Positions 25,781 to 34,508 of a stretch of 48,941 bases of DNA are shown here, piece by piece. Made by a program: the position numbers and the translations under genes. The DNA comes from Sulfitobacter sediminilitoris. GTDB taxonomy: Bacteria; Pseudomonadota; Alphaproteobacteria; Rhodobacterales; Rhodobacteraceae. The notes under the pieces are model-generated. The model was not told where the DNA came from. It did not search any database and saw only the letters and a program-made list of their open reading frames with translations. Positions within the stretch are counted from its first letter, which is position 1, and each line of letters begins with the position of its first letter. Where the stretch lies: NCBI RefSeq assembly GCF_010667575.1, contig NZ_JAABNT010000021.1, forward strand, positions 1-48,941, written 5' to 3'.

Positions 25781-27232
25781 CTAATTATCCTCTGCCAGTT
25801 GCACAGACATTCGTGCCGCAGTCGCAAGGTCTTCGTGAAAATGGGCCATCTGTTTTTGCTGCAAGTCGGGGTCTGGCTGACGCAGCAAGGCCGACGGATG
25901 TAGGGTGATAAGAACACGAACGCCGTGTAGCCCTGTCTCGATCTTTCCTCGACGTTTCAGAATCCCCTTGGCATTCCCGGTCAGCGCCAGCGCAGCCGTT
26001 GCCCCCATCGCAACAATCAGCTTGGGATTGACCTGTGTGATTTCCCGATCAAGCCACCAGCGGCAGTGGCTGACTTCACTTGCATTCGGACTTTGATGAA
26101 TGCGGCGTTTGCCGCGGACCTGAAATTTGAAATGTTTGACCGCGTTGGTGACGTAGGCGTCCTGCAGGTCCAGCCCAACCTTTGCCGCAACTCGATCAAA
26201 GAGCTGTCCTGCTGGTCCGACAAACGGGCGACCCGCCAAGTCTTCCTGGTCGCCCGGTTGCTCTCCAACGATCATCAGCGCAGCTGACATCGGCCCTTCA
26301 CCCGGCACCGCTTGGGTGGCAGTCGCAGCCAGAGGACAGCTGGCGCAGCCTCTCAATTCTCTTTCCAGATTCTCTGGGCTGTCATCCCTGGGTGGCAGGT
26401 CCGGATGATGCAATCTGTCGAGGACCCTTGCGGCGCGCACAGGCGGCAGGGTTGGTGTTGCGGCTTGCATCTGGGCCACTTGCGCCTCTGCCTTGGCGAT
26501 CAATCCGGGGATCAATTCGGCTTCGGGCAGGTTCTTCCAGTATTTCTTGGGCATCTCCGACTGCATCGCTTTGACCTTCAGCCGCGCGGGGTTGAAGATA
26601 TTGGCGTAATAGGTTTGCCAGAGTTTTTCCGTTTCATCAGTCAGGTCCAGCCTCTCGCTTCGGACTGCTTCTTGCGAAAGCGCCCCGCCCTCGAAACGCG
26701 TTGTGACTTCAGGGGTGACGATGACCCAATCCATGTCCCCGAACCTGCGCACGAAAAAGCCTGCGATCAGCTCTTCGATTCGGTGGTCTGGTTCGAACCA
26801 AGAAATGAACTGACGCCGGTTCGCACCCTTTGGCGTTACCTCGCGAAAGCGCACGAACGCTTTCATCTTGTGCATGTCGCGGCGGATATTCTTCGCGATG
26901 CTTTCGGCGTGCCCCACGTCTTTGTCTGCACGGTTTCGCAATAGGGAAGGTGCATCTGACACCCGTAAAAGAAGCCTGTAGGCAAGATCAAACGCGCCGG
27001 GTGCGCGGCTTGCGCACAATAGCTTTGCAAGCGGTGGAAAGTCTTTCGGCACGGTGATTTGCCACGTCGCTTTGTCCGGCAAGGGGGGCTGCGCACCATC
27101 AAACAGGGTCGCATCGGTACCCTCAAAGCACCAGCTCACCTGATCGAAACCAACGCCACTGCCCGCCAGTTTGCGTGCCGCATCGCGCCAGGCGTCAAAC
27201 GTGCCCAGCCGCGGCAGTTCGATCCTGTGCAT
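25781..27232 (-). CDS. UdgX-type uracil-DNA glycosylase with N-terminal DUF4130
   Basis: 483 residues. The N-terminal half is DUF4130 (about 85-250: AESIAKNIRRDMHKMKAFVRFRE, HRIEELIAGFFVRRFGDMDW). The C-terminal half is a family-4-like uracil-DNA glycosylase: GEQPGDQEDLAGRPFVGPAGQLFD, TNAVKHFKF, and the UdgX hallmark KRRIHQ with H379, then LHPSALLR. UdgX proteins bind uracil in DNA and become covalently attached through this His. The ATG at 27232 overlaps the stop of the radical SAM gene by one base (TGATG); the two families are habitually adjacent. Operon expression is probably under LexA, see the SOS box at 28470. Confidence 0.93.
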   Translation of the reverse strand: MHRIELPRLGTFDAWRDAARKLAGSGVGFDQVSWCFEGTDATLFDGAQPPLPDKATWQITVPKDFPPLAKLLCASRAPGAFDLAYRLLLRVSDAPSLLRNRADKDVGHAESIAKNIRRDMHKMKAFVRFREVTPKGANRRQFISWFEPDHRIEELIAGFFVRRFGDMDWVIVTPEVTTRFEGGALSQEAVRSERLDLTDETEKLWQTYYANIFNPARLKVKAMQSEMPKKYWKNLPEAELIPGLIAKAEAQVAQMQAATPTLPPVRAARVLDRLHHPDLPPRDDSPENLERELRGCASCPLAATATQAVPGEGPMSAALMIVGEQPGDQEDLAGRPFVGPAGQLFDRVAAKVGLDLQDAYVTNAVKHFKFQVRGKRRIHQSPNASEVSHCRWWLDREITQVNPKLIVAMGATAALALTGNAKGILKRRGKIETGLHGVRVLITLHPSALLRQPDPDLQQKQMAHFHEDLATAARMSVQLAEDN

Positions 27233-28467
27233 CAAAACAGCTGCAGTTGTTCGGCGGGCGTAGCAAATCGTGCCCGCAGATTTTCTGCATCCGTCAGCGA
27301 TCCCGGTCGCCAGTCACGTGCGATAATGAACGGTTTCGCCTTGCGCACGGACGCGCCGATGCGGCGCAAGTCGTCGTAGCCAAGCGCCCCATTTCGCCGC
27401 GCAGACAGGATGCGACCCACCGATTTTGTGCCAAACCCCGGCACGCGCAGCAGCATATCCTTGGTTGCACGGTTCACATCAACCGGAAAAGCGTGGCGGT
27501 TCGCCAGCGCCCAGGCGAGTTTGGGATCAACTTCCAGATCAAGCATGCCGGTCCCCTGATCCGGCGCGATCTCTTCGGCTTCAAAGCCATAGAATCGCAA
27601 CAGCCAATCAGCCTGATACAGCCGATGCTCGCGCACCAGCGGCGGTTTGATCAGAGGCAGCTTTGCCGTGCTGTCAGGAATGGGCGAAAACGCAGAGTAA
27701 TAAACGCGCTTTAGCTTGTAAGACGAATAAAGTCTTGAGGAGCTTTGCAGGATCGTCCGGTCGTTTGACCCGTCCGCCCCGACGATCAATTGCGTCGATT
27801 GTCCTGCAGGGGCGAACTTGGGCGCCTTGCGGCCCCGGTAGGTTGGCGCCTTCAACTCCTCTTTTCGCAGCCGGACGTTGCCCATTGCGCGGCGAATTTC
27901 ATCGGGGTTCTTTTCCGGTGCATAAGTTCTTATCCCAGCGTCTGTCGGTAGTTCGATGTTCATTGACAAACGATCCGCCAGCATACCCGCTTCTTCGATG
28001 AGTTCGGGCGCAGCATCAGGGATCGTCTTGAGGTGAATATAACCTCGGAAATGATGTGTGTGCCGCAATTCCCGCGCGATCCGGACCATGTCCGCCATCG
28101 TGTCATCCGGCGATTTGATGATGCCCGAAGACAGGAAGAGCCCCTCAATGTAATTGCGGCGATAAAACTCTGTCGTCAGATGCACGACCTCTTCCACTGA
28201 AAACCTTGCACGCTGAACGTTCGACGACACGCGATTGATGCAATATGCGCAATCGTAGATGCAAAAGTTCGTCATCAGGATTTTCAGCAAGGAAATGCAA
28301 CGCCCATCGGGCGCATAGGCGTGGCAAATTCCCGATCCCTCGGTGCTGCCCAGCCCTTTGCCATCGCTGCTGTCGCGCTTGGACGTGCCTGATGAGGCGC
28401 ATGACGCGTCATACTTCGCGGCGTCACTGAGCAGAGCAAGCTTTTCTTGGAGGGTCATCTTTGACAT
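27232..28467 (-). CDS. Radical SAM protein of the UDG-linked DNA modification/repair family
   Basis: 411 residues. The radical SAM cluster motif C-x3-C-x2-C is at C69, C73, C76 (NFCIYDCAYCINR). Downstream are LFLSSGIIKSPDDTMADMVRIA, LPTDAGIRTYAPEK and QSTQLIVGADG. The C-terminus has helix-hairpin-helix features (LLRVPGFGTKSVGRILSARR), implying DNA binding. The family is known as the putative DNA modification/repair radical SAM protein linked to UDG-domain partners; its substrate is undetermined. The start is uncertain: the ATG at 28467 has no ribosome site and lies 3 nt from the SOS box, so translation may begin at the next ATG (28458) or on a leaderless transcript. Confidence 0.92.
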   Translation of the reverse strand: MSKMTLQEKLALLSDAAKYDASCASSGTSKRDSSDGKGLGSTEGSGICHAYAPDGRCISLLKILMTNFCIYDCAYCINRVSSNVQRARFSVEEVVHLTTEFYRRNYIEGLFLSSGIIKSPDDTMADMVRIARELRHTHHFRGYIHLKTIPDAAPELIEEAGMLADRLSMNIELPTDAGIRTYAPEKNPDEIRRAMGNVRLRKEELKAPTYRGRKAPKFAPAGQSTQLIVGADGSNDRTILQSSSRLYSSYKLKRVYYSAFSPIPDSTAKLPLIKPPLVREHRLYQADWLLRFYGFEAEEIAPDQGTGMLDLEVDPKLAWALANRHAFPVDVNRATKDMLLRVPGFGTKSVGRILSARRNGALGYDDLRRIGASVRKAKPFIIARDWRPGSLTDAENLRARFATPAEQLQLF

Positions 28468-28469
28468 AT

Positions 28470-28484
28470 GTTCTTGATATGTTC
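28470..28484 (-). promoter_or_regulatory. SOS (LexA) box, GTTC-N7-GTTC
   Basis: GTTC TTGATAT GTTC matches exactly the direct-repeat LexA operator of Alphaproteobacteria. It lies just upstream of the radical SAM-UdgX operon and about 90 nt from the divergent creA start. A DNA-repair pair is a natural target, so damage-induced expression is likely. Confidence 0.8.
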
Positions 28485-28574
28485 CAAATCCGCCAAGAGC
28501 AACAAGATAGAAACATAACGCGGCGACTTGCCGTTTTTCTTGGGAACAAAAGTCCAGGTCAGACGTTCAGCGGT

Positions 28575-29042
28575 ATGTCCAAGAAAATGATTTTGCCGCT
28601 TATTTCATCTGCGATTTTGTGCTTTTCCACTGCCACTTCCGCCGAAGAGGTGGGTTCTGTTGATGTTGACTGGCTTGGCAACGACATCATCGTAGAGGCG
28701 CTGGCCGATCCAGAGGTGGAAGGCGTGACATGCCACATCTCATACTTTGAACGTGGCATTATTGACCGCCTGCAAAAGGGCAACTGGTTTGAAGACCCTT
28801 CAAACTCCTCGATATCCTGCCGCCAGACCGGCCCAATCAGGATTGGCGACATTGCACGGGGCGATAAGGGTGAGAATGTGTTCAGCGAACGCCGATCGAT
28901 CATTTTCAAATCTTTGCGGGTCAAGCGTATCTTTGACGAAGAGAACAACACGCTGATCTACATCAGCCATGCGCGCGATGTGCAGAACGGCTCGGCCAAG
29001 ATGTCGATGTCTACCGTGCCGCTTTACTCAGGAAGCAAATAG
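28575..29042 (+). CDS. creA: CreA family periplasmic protein
   Basis: 155 residues from the ATG at 28575, which gives a clean signal peptide (KKMILPLISSAILCFSTATSA, cut before EEVG). The mature part matches CreA throughout: GSVDVDWLGNDIIVEALADP, GVTCHISYFERG, SSISCRQTGPI, and SIIFKSLRVKRIFDEENNTLIYISHA. CreA proteins are conserved and periplasmic, of unknown biochemical role. Two Cys (in GVTCH and SISCR) could form a disulfide. Earlier in-frame starts from 28461 would spoil the signal peptide. Divergent from the SOS-controlled repair operon and followed by a strong terminator. Confidence 0.88.
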   Translation: MSKKMILPLISSAILCFSTATSAEEVGSVDVDWLGNDIIVEALADPEVEGVTCHISYFERGIIDRLQKGNWFEDPSNSSISCRQTGPIRIGDIARGDKGENVFSERRSIIFKSLRVKRIFDEENNTLIYISHARDVQNGSAKMSMSTVPLYSGSK

Positions 29043-29045
29043 GCC

Positions 29046-29079
29046 GGCAGAGAGGCCTTTGGCGGCTCTGCCAATTTTT
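29046..29079 (+). terminator. Rho-independent terminator of creA
   Basis: A perfect 7-bp stem GGCAGAG / CTCTGCC, with further GCC/GGC pairing inside the loop, is followed by AATTTTT. It begins 3 nt after the creA stop codon. Confidence 0.8.
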
Positions 29080-29169
29080 CGCCGATCCCAGAAGTCAGGC
29101 TGAAACCCTCCTTTGCGCGACATGAGAGATGCGATAGTCTGCCGAAAAAATCCATAAGGATCAGAGCAG

Positions 29170-30315
29170 ATGAATCTTAATCGCCGTACCACCCTTCTGG
29201 GCCTTGGCGCCCTAAGTCTGACTGCCTGCGGGGGCGGGGCTCTTGGCCCTAGAACCACTGCAGATGCGGGCGGATTACCTGCTGATCTGCGACCTGTTCG
29301 CAATGCCGCATACGACAGTTGGGTCGCCAGCTTCCGCGACCGCGCAGCAGGGCAGGGGGTATCCTCTTCAACGCTGAATGCGGGCTTCCGGGGCGCAGGT
29401 TATCTGCCTGGTGTCGTCCGGCGGGACCGCAACCAGACTGAATTCACCCGGACGCTGGAGGACTACCTTGCCATCGCTGCGTCGGACGAACGTGTGTCCA
29501 AGGGCCGTGCCGCCTTTGAGCGTCACCGCAGCACTCTGGCGGCGGTTGAGGCGCGCTATGGCGTGCCAGCCGAGATCGTGACGGCAGTCTGGGGATTGGA
29601 AAGCTTTTATGGGGAGCGGCGCGGGAGTGTTCCGGTCGTGTCCTCAACCTCGACGCTTGCCTTCGATGGGCGGCGCGGCGCGTTTTTCGAAAAACAGTTG
29701 GTCGCCGCACTCAAGATTCTGCAAAGCGGTGACACAACAGCCCAAAATCTCAAAGGGTCATGGGCCGGAGCGATGGGCCATACGCAGTTTATCCCAACCT
29801 CCTACCAGGCCTTTGCTGTAGACTTTGACGGCGACGGTCGCCGCGACATTTGGTCGGATAACCCGGCGGATTCCTTGGCATCCACGGCTGCCTACCTGTC
29901 GCGCAACGGCTGGGCAAAAGGCGTGAAATGGGGCGGCGAAGTTGGCAATGGCGCACCTGCCGGTTCTGTCATTCAACCGCAACCCGGCGGTCCACAGTTT
30001 GCCGTGACCCGCAATTTCCGCGTGATCAAACGATACAATAATTCAGATAGCTATGCGATTGGCGTGGGCCATCTGGCGGACCGGATTGCAGGGGGCGGCC
30101 CGATCCGCGCAAGCTTCCCGCCAGATAAATATGGTTTGACGAAGGACGACCGGGTCCGGCTGCAACAACGCCTTACCGCACGCGGATTTGACACCGATGG
30201 CACCGATGGGGTGATCGGACCCAAAAGTCGCAAAGCGATCACCGCATATCAGTCCAGCATCGGATTGCCAGAAACAGGTGATCCTTCGCCAGAGTTGCTG
30301 CGCTCTCTGGGCTGA
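29170..30315 (+). CDS. Lytic murein transglycosylase, MltB/SltB type lipoprotein
   Basis: 381 residues. The N-terminus RRTTLLGLGALSLTAC is a lipoprotein signal with the acylated Cys at residue 20. The catalytic domain contains AVWGLESFYGERRG with the catalytic E144 and AGAMGHTQFIPTSYQAFAVDFDGDGRRDIW, both standard for the MltB family (GH103). The C-terminal peptidoglycan-binding module is at about 315-378 (RLQQRLTARGFDTDGTDGVIGPKSRKAITAYQ). It cleaves the glycan strand non-hydrolytically, leaving 1,6-anhydro ends, in the periplasm. Single gene after the creA terminator. Confidence 0.93.
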   Translation: MNLNRRTTLLGLGALSLTACGGGALGPRTTADAGGLPADLRPVRNAAYDSWVASFRDRAAGQGVSSSTLNAGFRGAGYLPGVVRRDRNQTEFTRTLEDYLAIAASDERVSKGRAAFERHRSTLAAVEARYGVPAEIVTAVWGLESFYGERRGSVPVVSSTSTLAFDGRRGAFFEKQLVAALKILQSGDTTAQNLKGSWAGAMGHTQFIPTSYQAFAVDFDGDGRRDIWSDNPADSLASTAAYLSRNGWAKGVKWGGEVGNGAPAGSVIQPQPGGPQFAVTRNFRVIKRYNNSDSYAIGVGHLADRIAGGGPIRASFPPDKYGLTKDDRVRLQQRLTARGFDTDGTDGVIGPKSRKAITAYQSSIGLPETGDPSPELLRSLG

Positions 30316-30390
30316 CCACGAAAAATCAGATCAATTCACAGGCCGGATCGCGCCGTTGATTATGTCAGCGGCGCGAATTGCTGCGCGAGG

Positions 30391-30404
30391 TTGATTTTTC
30401 TCAA
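30391..30404 (+). promoter_or_regulatory. FNR-type box before the persulfide/SulP operon
   Basis: TTGATTTTTCTCAA fits TTGAT-N4-ATCAA with one mismatch. It is centred about 102 nt upstream of the metallo-hydrolase start. One of five such boxes in the 30-46 kb block. Confidence 0.6.
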
Positions 30405-30499
30405 TCCTGTTGGAGACCATCCATAGGATGGTGACCAAGTCACTGAAGGGCGACTGTTTCGGCCTTAGGTATGGGTCAACTCAACGATGGAGAAAACGT

Positions 30500-31381
30500 A
30501 TGCAGTACCCCGTTAACATGGAAGTCAAACCGGACGTCAAAGCATTCTTTGACCCGCAAACCAATACCATCAGCTATGTTGTCAAAGATCCGGCCTCCGA
30601 TGCCTGTGCCGTCGTCGATTCCGTCATGGATATCGACTATGCCGCCGGACGGATCACCTATGAACACGCAGATGAAATCATCGACTATATTCAACAGAAC
30701 AACCTCAGGCTGGAATGGCTGATCGAGACCCACGTGCACGCTGATCACCTGTCCGCCGCGCCCTATATACAGGGAAAACTGGGCGGAAAGATCGGGATCG
30801 GTGATCAGATCACCGTGGTGCAGGAGACATTTGGTAAAGTCTTCAACGAGGGCACCGAATTCCAGCGCGACGGCTCGCAATTCGACCGGCTTTTCAAGGA
30901 CGGCGACACCTATCAGATCGGCGGCATGACCGCTTTCGCGATCCACACGCCCGGTCACACGCCTGCCTGCATGGTTCATGTGATCGGTGACGCGGCATTC
31001 GTGGGCGACACCTTGTTCATGCCAGACGGCGGATCGGCGCGGGCTGATTTCCCCGGCGGCGACGCAGGGCAGCTTTACGATTCCATCCAGAAGGTGCTGG
31101 CATTGCCGGACGATATGCGTCTGTTCATGTGCCATGACTACGGGCCGGGTGGCCGCGAGATCCTCTGGGAAACCACGGTTGCGACGGAAAAGGCCGAGAA
31201 CATTCATGTCGGCAAGGGCACCTCGCGCGAGGACTTTATCAAGTTCCGTGAAGAGCGTGACGCGACGCTGGCCGTGCCAAAACTGATCCTGCCGTCCCTG
31301 CAGGTGAACATGCGGGCCGGTGACGTGCCAAAGACCGAGGACGGCAAGCCGATGCTCAAGGTCCCGGTCAACGTCATCTGA
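30500..31381 (+). CDS. Metallo-beta-lactamase-fold persulfide dioxygenase-like protein (Blh/ETHE1 type)
   Basis: 293 residues from the ATG at 30500 with GGAG 7 nt upstream. The metal motif is THVHADHLSAAPY (H-x-H-x-D-H); the second site is HTPGHTPACMVH, then GDTLFMPDGGSARADFPGGDA and MCHDYGPGGRE. These are traits of the Blh/ETHE1 group, mononuclear iron enzymes that oxidise glutathione persulfide to sulfite. In Blh of Xylella and Agrobacterium a DUF442 domain is fused to this fold; here DUF442 is the next gene. No BigR repressor gene is nearby; an FNR-type box precedes the gene instead. Cytoplasmic. First of four genes with DUF442, SulP and DUF5765. Confidence 0.9.
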   Translation: MQYPVNMEVKPDVKAFFDPQTNTISYVVKDPASDACAVVDSVMDIDYAAGRITYEHADEIIDYIQQNNLRLEWLIETHVHADHLSAAPYIQGKLGGKIGIGDQITVVQETFGKVFNEGTEFQRDGSQFDRLFKDGDTYQIGGMTAFAIHTPGHTPACMVHVIGDAAFVGDTLFMPDGGSARADFPGGDAGQLYDSIQKVLALPDDMRLFMCHDYGPGGREILWETTVATEKAENIHVGKGTSREDFIKFREERDATLAVPKLILPSLQVNMRAGDVPKTEDGKPMLKVPVNVI

Positions 31382-31420
31382 TCGTCATTCGTTTCAGTCC
31401 AGGTCCAAAAGGAGACTCTC

Positions 31421-31873
31421 ATGGACATTCGCAATATCACTGACGATTTTTCGGTCTCTCCACAGATCACAGAGGCTGATCTGGCCGCCGTCCGAGAGGA
31501 AGGTTTCAGATCAATCATCTGCAACCGTCCCGACGGTGAAGAAGCCGGCCAGCCGGTTTTCTTTGAATTGGCAGGAAAGGCCCAGGAGCTTGGCATGGAG
31601 ACCCTGAGCATTCCGATAAGGGGGGCGCCGGTTGCAGAAGCTGATGTGGCCGCCTTCAGACGTGCTTTGGCAGATTTGCCAAAGCCAATCCTCGCCTATT
31701 GCCGCACTGGCACAAGGTCCGCGATCCTGTGGTCGCTCGCGCAGGAAAACGAGATGTCCCTTGAAGAAATCATCAGTGCGACCGGCCGGGCGGGCTATGA
31801 TGTGGCACCCGTCTTGCACGCGGCAATCGGGTCATCGGGGCCAAGTGCTACCAGCACCGGTGTAAAGAGGTGA
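31421..31873 (+). CDS. DUF442 / TIGR01244 sulfurtransferase-phosphatase-like protein
   Basis: 150 residues with AAAAGGAG before the ATG. The fold is of the dual-specificity phosphatase/rhodanese kind: FSVSPQITEADLAAVREEGFRSIICNRPDGEE, then the active loop LAYCRTGTRS with Cys94. Such proteins act with the Blh-type dioxygenase as thiosulfate or persulfide transferases. The C-terminal GRAGYDVAPV block is also typical. Its last codons overlap the SulP start (GTGA), so it is co-translated. Confidence 0.88.
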   Translation: MDIRNITDDFSVSPQITEADLAAVREEGFRSIICNRPDGEEAGQPVFFELAGKAQELGMETLSIPIRGAPVAEADVAAFRRALADLPKPILAYCRTGTRSAILWSLAQENEMSLEEIISATGRAGYDVAPVLHAAIGSSGPSATSTGVKR

Positions 31874-33678
31874 CAACCCGGGTTGCACCGAAAAGCAAAG
31901 CCTTCAGCCTGGCGCGGTACATTCCCGCGCTGGGCTGGATCCGAACCTATAGCGCGGAAACTGCAACCAACGATCTGATTGCTGCTGTGATTGTGACGAT
32001 CATGCTGATCCCGCAATCGCTCGCCTATGCGCTTTTGGCTGGCCTGCCCCCTGAGGCAGGCCTTTACGCCTCCATCGTGCCAATTATTCTTTACAGCGTT
32101 TTCGGCACCAGCCGGTCCCTTGCGGTGGGGCCGGTGGCGGTGGTTTCGCTGATGACGGCGGCGGCAATCGGCAATGTGACAGCAACGCATGACGTGGGCT
32201 ACGCCACCGCCGCCCTAACCCTTGCGGGGCTGTCGGGTGTCATTCTGGTTGCGATGGGGCTGCTGCGTCTGGGTTTTGTCGCGAACTTCCTGTCGCACCC
32301 GGTGATATCGGGTTTCATCACGGCCTCCGGCCTGCTGATCGCGGCAAGCCAGCTCAAGCACATCTTGGGCGTCGATGCCAAGGGGCACACGCTGGTTGAA
32401 CTGCTTGGCAGCCTTGTTTCCCATCTAACCAGTTTCAATGTGATTACACTCATCATCGGGGTGAGTGCGACGGTGTTCCTGTTCTGGGTGCGCAGCGGGC
32501 TCAAGCCGCTGCTGATCAGGCTGGGACTGCCCGGAAAGATGGCCGATTTCGTAACCAAGGCAGGACCGGTTCTGGCAGTCGTTGTGACGACCATGCTGGT
32601 CTGGCAGCTTGGCCTGGACGACAAAGGGGTGCGCATCGTTGGGGCCGTGCCGCAAAGCCTGCCGCCATTTACCATGCCTGATCTGTCCTTGGACTTACTC
32701 TCGGCCCTCTTTATGCCAGCGTTGCTGATTTCCATTATCGGCTTTGTTGAATCGATCTCCGTCGCTCAGACACTCGCGGCCAAGAAACGCCAGCGGATTG
32801 ATCCCGATCAGGAGCTTATCGGCTTGGGCGCAGCAAATATCGGCGCCTCCCTGACCGGTGGCTTCCCGGTGACAGGCGGCTTTTCACGCTCTGTTGTCAA
32901 CTTCGATGCAGGGGCAGAGACGCCAGCGGCTGGTGCCTTCACTGCTGTCGGATTGGCGGTGGCGGCCTTGTTTCTGACGCCGCTGATCTTTTTCCTGCCC
33001 AATGCAACGCTGGCCGCGACGATCATCGTGGCTGTGCTGTCTCTTGTCGATTTCAAAACGCTCCGGCATAGCTGGGCCTATTCAAAGCGCGATTTCTGGG
33101 CGGTCGCCGCAACCATGCTGCTGACCCTGCTTTTTGGCGTAGAAATCGGCGTGACTGCGGGTGTTTTGCTGTCGATTATGCTGTTCCTCTATGACACCGC
33201 GCGCCCGCATGTGGCCGAAGTTGGGCTGGTCCGGGGGACTGAGCATTTTCGGAATATCCACCGACACAGGGTGCTGACCGATCCGACGGTGCTAAGCCTG
33301 CGCATTGATCAAAGCCTCTATTTCGCGAATGCGCGATTCCTTGAAGATTACATCTATGATCGCGTTATTGACGACAAGGCCCTCAAGCACGTCGTTCTGA
33401 TGTGCTCTGCAGTGAACGAGATAGATCTCAGCGCACTTGAAACGCTTGAGGGCATCAATACCCGCCTCAAGGAAATGGGCATCACCCTGTCTCTGTCCGA
33501 GGTCAAGGGCCCTGTCATGGATCGGCTGCAGCGCGGCGATTTTCTGGAGCATTTGACAGGGGCGGTGTTCCTGTCACAATTCGACGCATTCGAAGCACTT
33601 GTATCGGAACAACCAGGCCTGACAGCCAGTGCGGAGCCGGCTGCCCCAAGCAGAGCAGCGCGTTTCGCAGGAGGATAG
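31870..33678 (+). CDS. SulP family inorganic anion transporter with STAS domain
   Basis: 602 residues. The SulP signature lies at the start of the membrane domain: DLIAAVIVTIMLIPQSLAYALLAGLPPEAGLYASI (split here over residues about 37-72), then TSRSLAVGPVAVVSLMTAAA. About 10-12 helices follow to about residue 430. The cytoplasmic STAS domain is at about 470-580 (LSLRIDQSLYFANARFLEDYI, VVLMCSAVNEIDLSALETLEGI). It probably moves sulfate or sulfite, a fitting exit route for the sulfite made by the persulfide dioxygenase two genes upstream; direction and ion are inferred. GTG start, coupled to DUF442. Confidence 0.92.
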   Translation: MTTRVAPKSKAFSLARYIPALGWIRTYSAETATNDLIAAVIVTIMLIPQSLAYALLAGLPPEAGLYASIVPIILYSVFGTSRSLAVGPVAVVSLMTAAAIGNVTATHDVGYATAALTLAGLSGVILVAMGLLRLGFVANFLSHPVISGFITASGLLIAASQLKHILGVDAKGHTLVELLGSLVSHLTSFNVITLIIGVSATVFLFWVRSGLKPLLIRLGLPGKMADFVTKAGPVLAVVVTTMLVWQLGLDDKGVRIVGAVPQSLPPFTMPDLSLDLLSALFMPALLISIIGFVESISVAQTLAAKKRQRIDPDQELIGLGAANIGASLTGGFPVTGGFSRSVVNFDAGAETPAAGAFTAVGLAVAALFLTPLIFFLPNATLAATIIVAVLSLVDFKTLRHSWAYSKRDFWAVAATMLLTLLFGVEIGVTAGVLLSIMLFLYDTARPHVAEVGLVRGTEHFRNIHRHRVLTDPTVLSLRIDQSLYFANARFLEDYIYDRVIDDKALKHVVLMCSAVNEIDLSALETLEGINTRLKEMGITLSLSEVKGPVMDRLQRGDFLEHLTGAVFLSQFDAFEALVSEQPGLTASAEPAAPSRAARFAGG

Positions 33679-33681
33679 AAC

Positions 33682-34404
33682 ATGTGCTGGAGCGTTGAGG
33701 CATCCGCTGCCATGGTTGTCGCCGGAACCGTGGCGACCGGCGTTGCCTATCGCCAGAAACAAGCGCCCGCGATCTGGGTGGCGCTGGGCTATTTCACCGT
33801 GATGGAAGGGCTGCAACTGGCCGGTTACGGCGTGCTGGATCAATGCAATACCGCCTCCAACAGAACCGTGACTGTCCTGTCATACCTGCACATTGCTTTT
33901 CAGCCTCTGATCATCAACCTTTTCGCCATGGAACTTGTGCCCGAACCAGTGAAGCAGCGGATGCGAATTTGGGTGTTTGGCTTATGTGCTGTGTCGGCTG
34001 CAATAATGTTGGCGCAACTATTGCAGATCAATGCCTTTGGCCAATGCGTGCCGGGCACACCACTGTGTGGAGAGCAGTTTTGCACAGTCTCGGGTTCATG
34101 GCATATCGCGTGGGACATCCCCTATAATGGTTTGCTGGTCCCGTTCGAACGGGCCATTGGGTTCCAGTCCGGCTTTCCGTCCTACATGGTGGCAGCCTTT
34201 GTCTTGCCATTGATCTATGGGGCATGGCGCTTCGTGCTGGTCCATCTTGTCAGCGGTCCGATACTGGCCTGGACCCTCACCAATGATCCAAATGAGATGC
34301 CGGCAGTCTGGTGCCTGTTCTCAATTGCAATCCTTTTCATCAGCCTCAGTCCGCTCGTGCGCCGCTCTGTCAGTACAAAGACGTGGTGGGGTGTTACGGT
34401 CTGA
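33682..34404 (+). CDS. DUF5765 family membrane protein
   Basis: 240 residues, about seven membrane helices, starting MCWSVEASAAMVVAGTVATGVAYRQ. The early Cys-Trp-Ser and the segment LGYFTVMEGLQLAGYGVLDQC are typical of DUF5765. A further Cys-rich loop (GQCVPGTPLCGEQFC) faces one side. Function unknown. It starts 3 nt after the SulP stop and ends the operon, so it may take part in sulfur handling or membrane redox sensing; that is inference. Confidence 0.82.
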   Translation: MCWSVEASAAMVVAGTVATGVAYRQKQAPAIWVALGYFTVMEGLQLAGYGVLDQCNTASNRTVTVLSYLHIAFQPLIINLFAMELVPEPVKQRMRIWVFGLCAVSAAIMLAQLLQINAFGQCVPGTPLCGEQFCTVSGSWHIAWDIPYNGLLVPFERAIGFQSGFPSYMVAAFVLPLIYGAWRFVLVHLVSGPILAWTLTNDPNEMPAVWCLFSIAILFISLSPLVRRSVSTKTWWGVTV

Positions 34405-34437
34405 GAACGTTGCAAAGCGGAGAACTGCGCAAACGGA

Positions 34438-34451
34438 TTGATCTTCGTCAA
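34438..34451 (+). promoter_or_regulatory. FNR-type box before the host-attachment/USP pair
   Basis: TTGATCTTCGTCAA fits TTGAT-N4-ATCAA with one mismatch and is centred about 64 nt upstream of the ATG at 34509. Confidence 0.65.
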
Positions 34452-34508
34452 GTCGGCTTGAGTGTGATCTGCGAAACAGATGAAGTTGTGAGCACACAGG
34501 AGAAAACG

